A stretch of DNA of 9,226 nucleotides from Nitrospirota bacterium (GTDB lineage: Bacteria > Nitrospirota > Nitrospiria > Nitrospirales > UBA8639): assembly GCA_020355985.1 (NCBI GenBank), contig CP070628.1:394487-403712 (forward strand). The letters are read 5' to 3'. Each line of letters opens with the position of its first letter. Within the stretch, counting starts at the first letter, position 1. Shown piece after piece: positions 5,862 to 9,226 of this stretch. The notes under the pieces were generated by a model. The model was not told the origin of the DNA. It saw nothing but the letters and a program-made list of their open reading frames with translations, and did no database searches. The position numbers and the translations under genes were made by a program.

Positions 5862-6341
5862 TTATTTGGTCAGAAGTGGTTCAAACGGTTGTTCTGTCTT
5901 TTTTAAAAGAAATAAGGCAATCATGAGCACAAGAATGACCATGACATGCAATCCCATATCCATCAGGTAATGATGGAAGAGTTCTTCGGGGATATCGTCT
6001 TGGTGGGAGAATTCGGCCCCGGCCGTTAAAATCCGTCGGACAGAAGCAATAATCCCCACATGCAGAAAGGGTTCGAGGCGAATTCGGTCGGACTGTAAAA
6101 ATCCTAAGACCGTGCGAAATAATTCTAGGAGGATGATGACAAACAATAAATCATTCAGCAAGGTAATCGTCGCGGGTAAAAAAGCCTTCTCCACGGATTG
6201 CACATAGGCAAACCAGCTGTACCCAAACACCAACATGCCAACGATGAGAAAACTCAAACAGGCGGTGATATAGCCCCACCGATCCAGAAACTGCATCCAT
6301 CGAACCCATTGTTTGATTGATTCTGGTGTCCAGCCCAACAT
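5862..6341 (-). CDS. PsiE-family integral membrane protein
   Basis: A member of the phosphate-starvation-inducible E (PsiE) family, whose biochemical role is not established. It has 159 residues. Hydrophobic helices lie at about 24-47, 59-82 and 130-146, and there is an amphipathic or re-entrant segment at about 92-106. Family-type residues are visible in LLELFRTVLGFL (E73) and LEPFLHVGIIASVRRIL (P91, R102, R103). The N-terminus is Trp-rich and amphipathic (about 4-22) with no cleavable signal, so this is an inner-membrane protein. The ATG at 6341 has AAGGAAG (6352-6358) about 10 nt upstream, and that site overlaps the stop codon of the preceding gene, 15 nt away. The two are therefore almost certainly one operon with translational coupling. 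No Pho box is evident, so phosphate control is not supported by the sequence. Confidence 0.85.
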   Translation of the reverse strand: MLGWTPESIKQWVRWMQFLDRWGYITACLSFLIVGMLVFGYSWFAYVQSVEKAFLPATITLLNDLLFVIILLELFRTVLGFLQSDRIRLEPFLHVGIIASVRRILTAGAEFSHQDDIPEELFHHYLMDMGLHVMVILVLMIALFLLKKTEQPFEPLLTK

Positions 6342-6356
6342 AGTTTGGCTTCTTCC

Positions 6357-6758
6357 TTAGGCCGTTCCCTCATGGGGTGTGTTAGGGGTGGCTTCGGGCG
6401 TTTTATCTTCGGTCCGCATCTGGCCAAATTTCAAATCTTGCATGGCGCTGGTCCCAATTGAATGCCCGCAACAAATGACTTCCTGAAATCCTTCGCCACC
6501 ACCCATAATCATCAGGCGTAATCCGCAGGAATCTGTCGACACTCTTTGTTCATCAATGGTCATACCGGGAAGCAGTGGGCCTTTTCTTCGGCCTCGCCCT
6601 TGGTTCAATGTGGGAACAACGTCTTCGGCGGTCAATTCATGTCCGCAACAGCGAATTTTTTCGAATCCTTCACCGCCGTTCATTACCTTAAGTATTAAGC
6701 CACAGGAGTCGGGATGCCGCTTATGTTCATCAATGATATCCCCTTTTTTCAGTGCCAT
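6357..6758 (-). CDS. Two-repeat desulforedoxin-like putative metal-binding protein
   Basis: A soluble 133-residue protein made of two homologous units joined by a basic linker (about 52-60, NQGRGRRKG). Unit 1 (about 5-48) contains DSCGLILKVMNGGEGF then IRCCGHEL. Unit 2 (about 62-103) contains DSCGLRLMIMGGGEGF then VICCGHSI. Each offers C-x17-CC-G-H: C19, C37, C38, H40 and C78, C96, C97, H99. This resembles the desulforedoxin/desulfoferrodoxin N-terminal domain (CxxCG...GGG...CCGxxM), which binds one iron by four Cys. Here the first Cys of CxxC is absent and a His follows CCG. Iron or zinc binding is inferred. The acidic/Thr/Pro tail (about 105-133) looks disordered. AAGGAGG at 6765-6771, 6 nt before the ATG, is an excellent ribosome binding site. 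It is cotranscribed with the PsiE-family gene. Confidence 0.8.
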   Translation of the reverse strand: MALKKGDIIDEHKRHPDSCGLILKVMNGGEGFEKIRCCGHELTAEDVVPTLNQGRGRRKGPLLPGMTIDEQRVSTDSCGLRLMIMGGGEGFQEVICCGHSIGTSAMQDLKFGQMRTEDKTPEATPNTPHEGTA

Positions 6759-6776
6759 CGGTCCCCTCCTTCAGGT

Positions 6777-6823
6777 GAAACGTTCTTGCCTTATTTCATC
6801 AGAAAACGTTCAAAGAACGTTCT
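6777..6823. repeat. Three AACGTTC elements upstream of the desulforedoxin-like gene
   Basis: AACGTTC occurs at 6779-6785, 6805-6811 and 6816-6822, all in the same orientation. The third is within a perfect 10-bp palindrome, AGAACGTTCT (6814-6823), and the first within GAAACGTTCT. Spacings between copies are 26 and 11 bp, the latter close to one helical turn. All lie in the leader just before the ribosome binding site of the minus-strand operon, so they are candidates for a repressor or activator site. Confidence 0.45.
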
Positions 6824-6849
6824 GAAAGTATTGTCTGGTAGCTAAGCAA

Positions 6850-6878
6850 ATTGCTCATGCGAATGTCCAGGAAGTCAA
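6850..6878 (-). promoter_or_regulatory. Possible promoter of the desulforedoxin-like/PsiE operon
   Basis: On the minus strand TTGACT (6878-6873) is followed after 17 nt by AGCAAT (6855-6850). The -35 is good (5/6) and the -10 poor (3/6). Transcription would start upstream of the AACGTTC repeats and give a leader of about 85 nt. This is a weak call. Confidence 0.22.
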
Positions 6879-6906
6879 AAACCACCAGCCCCAGCAAAAC
6901 GGAGAT

Positions 6907-7995
6907 TTAGACGATGGTCTCAGCTTGGTCCAAAATACTGGCCAAGACTTCTCGATGTGAAGAAATGCCTATGATGTTGGAAAGTAAAGAAAGATCGATG
7001 GGTCGGTAAGGATATGCAAATTGCTGTTTCACAGCTTGTATTCTGGACAAACTGGCTTCTACCTGATTGAGGTCGAGCTCTTGAGATGTTATGGCATGGC
7101 GCAGGGCTTCGAAGGTATCTGACGCAAGTTTGCGGCTTTTACAAATCAGCAGCATATCCGCACCAGCTTGCAAAGAACGAATGGCAGCATCACCCACGGC
7201 TGCATGATCTAAGATTGCGCGCATTTCCAAATCGTCACTCAGGATTACCCCGGAAAATCCTAGTTGCTGACGCAACAACCCTGACAAAATAGGAGAAGAA
7301 AGGGTGGCAGGATCGGTGGGGTCGAGCGCCGGATAGTGAACGTGGGCCGTCATGATGGCTTGAAGGCCGTGATCAATCGCATAGCGAAACGGTTGTAATT
7401 CTACTTTTTCTAGACGTTCGCGAGTTGCATGTACGACGGGAAGCTCGATATGCGAGTCCGTACTGGTATCACCATGGCCGGGGAAATGTTTCCCGCAGGC
7501 CAATACTCGATGATCCTGGAGTCCTGCGATGGTGGCGGCGCCCATTCTACAGACTTGTTCCGGCTCGGTTCCAAATGCGCGATTCCCAATGATGGGATTA
7601 GCCGGATTGGTGTGGATATCCAAAACCGGGGCCATATTCATGTTTATGCCCACACCTCGTAATTCTTTGGCGGTAACGGCTGCGGCTTGATACGCCAATT
7701 CGGTTGAGCCAGACTGGGCGACGGTTGCTGCTGGAGGAAAAATCGTAAAGTCGGAAGGAAGTCGTGAGACTCGTCCCCCTTCTTGATCAATGGCCATGAG
7801 TAAAGGAATGTCCCCGGCGAGGGATTGTAAATCGTTTGTCAACTTGGCGATTTGTTCGGGATTGACCAAATTGCGTGAAAACAGAATCACGCCGCCTGGT
7901 CGATACTCCTGCATCCAGGCTCGAAGATCCGGAGTGACCTCCGTCTCTTCGAACCCGATCATGCATAATTGCCCGATGTGGTCTGTCAGATTCAC
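6907..7995 (-). CDS. nagZ: Beta-N-acetylhexosaminidase NagZ (GH3)
   Basis: A cytoplasmic glycoside hydrolase family 3 enzyme that removes N-acetylglucosamine from GlcNAc-1,6-anhydroMurNAc-peptides during cell-wall recycling. It has 362 residues and is a single TIM-barrel enzyme of the bacterial NagZ type. Seen in sequence: AIDQEGGRVSRL (D70), APVLDI, NPIIGNRAFG, KHFPGHGDTSTDSH (169-182, with the catalytic D180/H182 loop), MTAHVHYPALD and ILSDDLEM with the nucleophile D254. The frame stays open to 8082, but that would overlap the pepA end by 74 bp. The GTG at 7995 has AGGG (8001-8004) 5 nt upstream and places the usual N-terminus (NLTDHIGQLCMIGF) correctly. It lies 13 nt after pepA, so the two form an operon. 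No signal peptide is present, as expected. At somewhat over 340 residues it is slightly longer than the E. coli enzyme. Confidence 0.95.
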   Translation of the reverse strand: MNLTDHIGQLCMIGFEETEVTPDLRAWMQEYRPGGVILFSRNLVNPEQIAKLTNDLQSLAGDIPLLMAIDQEGGRVSRLPSDFTIFPPAATVAQSGSTELAYQAAAVTAKELRGVGINMNMAPVLDIHTNPANPIIGNRAFGTEPEQVCRMGAATIAGLQDHRVLACGKHFPGHGDTSTDSHIELPVVHATRERLEKVELQPFRYAIDHGLQAIMTAHVHYPALDPTDPATLSSPILSGLLRQQLGFSGVILSDDLEMRAILDHAAVGDAAIRSLQAGADMLLICKSRKLASDTFEALRHAITSQELDLNQVEASLSRIQAVKQQFAYPYRPIDLSLLSNIIGISSHREVLASILDQAETIV

Positions 7996-8008
7996 GTGAT
8001 CCCTATTC

Positions 8009-9226
8009 TTAAGCCCCGCTGGCCCGATTGATGAGATACTGAATGAGTAATCGAGTGCCGGTGCCAGTTGGGCCTTTTGCAATGCAAGGCCGTTCCCCTA
8101 TACTCCAATCGGTGCTGGCAATATCCAAATGCACCCACGGATGATCGCCGGCGAACTTACTGAGGAACATTGCGGCAGTAATCATGCCGCCTCCGCGCCC
8201 ACCAATATTCCGCATATCAGCCACGTCACTTTTTAATTGCTCAAAATATTCATCCCACAGCGGCATCTCCCATACCCGTTCGCCGGAATCATTCCCGGCT
8301 TGCCGAAGGGCTTTTTTGAGCATATCGTCGTTGCCTAACATTCCGATGGCAAATGCTCCCAGCGCGACAATGGCAGCGCCGGTTAACGTCGCCACGTCGA
8401 TGACGCAGGCGGGTTTGAGTCGGGAGGCATAGGCTAAGCCGTCAGCAAGAATCAGCCGACCTTCTGCATCGGTATTTTGCACCTCCACGGTTTTGCCAGA
8501 AAGCATGGTGAGAATATCGCCGGGTTTCGTTGCCCGGCCTCCTGGCATATTTTCCGTGACGGGAAGGAGTCCGGTCACATTAATGGGGAGTTTCAAGCGA
8601 GAGGCCGCACGGAGCGCAGCCAAGACCTCGGCCCCACCGGTCATATCGGCTTTCATGTGTTCCATATTTTCTGATGGTTTCAAAGAGATGCCGCCGGAAT
8701 CAAACGTGACCGTTTTCCCGACCAAGACAACAGGACGTTGCGCCTTCGGACCACCAGAATATTCCAAAATAATAAAATGCGGTGGTTCAATACTGCCCTG
8801 TGCCACGCCTAGCAACCCGCCCATGCCAAGCTTTTTCATGTGCTGGCGATCCAACACTTTCAGCCGAATTTTTGATTCCTTGGCGATCGCTTTGGCTTCA
8901 GTCACGACACGTGAGGGTTTCATGACATTGGCGGGGTGGTTGCACATATCTCGGACAAAGCAGGTCGCTTCCCCGAGCGTCTGTCCACGTTTTGCCCCCG
9001 CGTAGATTCTTGAGCGGCTTGCTGGGGTCGGCGCTAACAACGTACAAGATTGCAAGATTTTGCGGTCTTCGGTTTGATCCGTGCGATATTCAGAAAAACG
9101 GTAATCCCCTAAGGTCATGCCTTCCGCCATAGCTTGGGCCACCCTATCAAGCTTGTCTATAGTTTTGGGCACATCAGGCATCACACAGGCCATGCCTTTG
9201 GCTTTGACTTGTCTGGCCCGTTTCAC
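8009..9226 (-). CDS. pepA: Leucyl aminopeptidase (M17), N-terminus outside window
   Basis: A cytosolic metallo-aminopeptidase that removes N-terminal residues from peptides; family members work as hexamers with two metal ions. The visible 405 residues run to the right edge with no credible start, so part of the N-terminal domain is missing (family members are about 500 residues). In visible numbering the metal ligands are K171 and D176 (VGKTVTFDSGG), D194 (MKADMTGG), and D253 and E255 in the signature NTDAEGRL. The catalytic K183 (SLKPSENM) and R257 are also present. The C-terminal HLDIASTDW and GPTGTGTRLL are typical. All catalytic residues are intact. It is the first visible gene of the operon with nagZ; both break down peptide or muropeptide fragments, though the pairing may be simple clustering. 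M17 proteins can also bind DNA in some bacteria, which cannot be judged here. Confidence 0.96.
   Translation of the reverse strand: MKRARQVKAKGMACVMPDVPKTIDKLDRVAQAMAEGMTLGDYRFSEYRTDQTEDRKILQSCTLLAPTPASRSRIYAGAKRGQTLGEATCFVRDMCNHPANVMKPSRVVTEAKAIAKESKIRLKVLDRQHMKKLGMGGLLGVAQGSIEPPHFIILEYSGGPKAQRPVVLVGKTVTFDSGGISLKPSENMEHMKADMTGGAEVLAALRAASRLKLPINVTGLLPVTENMPGGRATKPGDILTMLSGKTVEVQNTDAEGRLILADGLAYASRLKPACVIDVATLTGAAIVALGAFAIGMLGNDDMLKKALRQAGNDSGERVWEMPLWDEYFEQLKSDVADMRNIGGRGGGMITAAMFLSKFAGDHPWVHLDIASTDWSIGERPCIAKGPTGTGTRLLIQYLINRASGA

Noticed and set aside
8493..9005. 170-residue plus-strand open frame opposite pepA
   Set aside because: pepA is complete and catalytically intact on the other strand; this is an antisense shadow without a ribosome binding site.

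Overview
The window looks like ordinary bacterial chromosome from a Gram-negative (diderm) organism. Genes are dense and lie on both strands, there are several lipoprotein or Sec-type signal peptides, Shine-Dalgarno sites of the AAGGAG type are clear, base composition is roughly balanced, and there is a Tat component plus a peptidoglycan-recycling enzyme (NagZ). The mix of small membrane or lipoprotein genes, a long TatA-like protein and a HEAT-repeat lipoprotein would fit Nitrospirota or a deltaproteobacterial-type lineage. That placement is an impression from protein style, not something the sequence proves. No rRNA, tRNA, IS element, CRISPR array or phage gene was seen.

Left part (1-1676): the tail of a plus-strand gene ends at 115 in a likely rho-independent terminator. 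Then, all on the minus strand, come a small membrane protein (228-485), an orphan CheY-like receiver (772-1140) and a short lipoprotein with paired cysteines (1326-1598). An imperfect inverted repeat sits just upstream of the last one.

Centre (1677-5217): a minus-strand pair encodes a TatA-family protein with a long Pro/Gln/Ala linker and, overlapping or abutting it, a HEAT-repeat lipoprotein. A promoter/palindrome region (about 3331-3360) lies between tatA and the plus-strand genes. The plus strand carries an unrecognised soluble protein (3455-3931), a small secreted/membrane protein (4041-4448) and a class I glutamine-amidotransferase-like hydrolase of the PuuD/peptidase C26 family. The conserved N-terminus of that hydrolase lies upstream of its first ATG, so its start is non-canonical or damaged.

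Right part (5300-9226): all genes are on the minus strand. In transcription order they are pepA (M17 leucyl aminopeptidase, cut by the window edge), nagZ 13 nt behind it, then a separate unit of a two-repeat CxxxCCGH protein resembling desulforedoxin followed 15 nt later by a PsiE-family membrane protein, and finally an unrecognised protein with a Pro/Ala/Lys-rich tail. PepA and NagZ would handle peptide and muropeptide turnover. The desulforedoxin-like/PsiE pair is the least familiar arrangement, and three AACGTTC elements precede it.

The observations most worth following are the tandem desulforedoxin-like domains with an altered ligand set, the apparent duplication of the TatA amphipathic helix at the C-terminus of the same protein, and the missing start codon of the PuuD-like gene. 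None amounts to a demonstrated new system.
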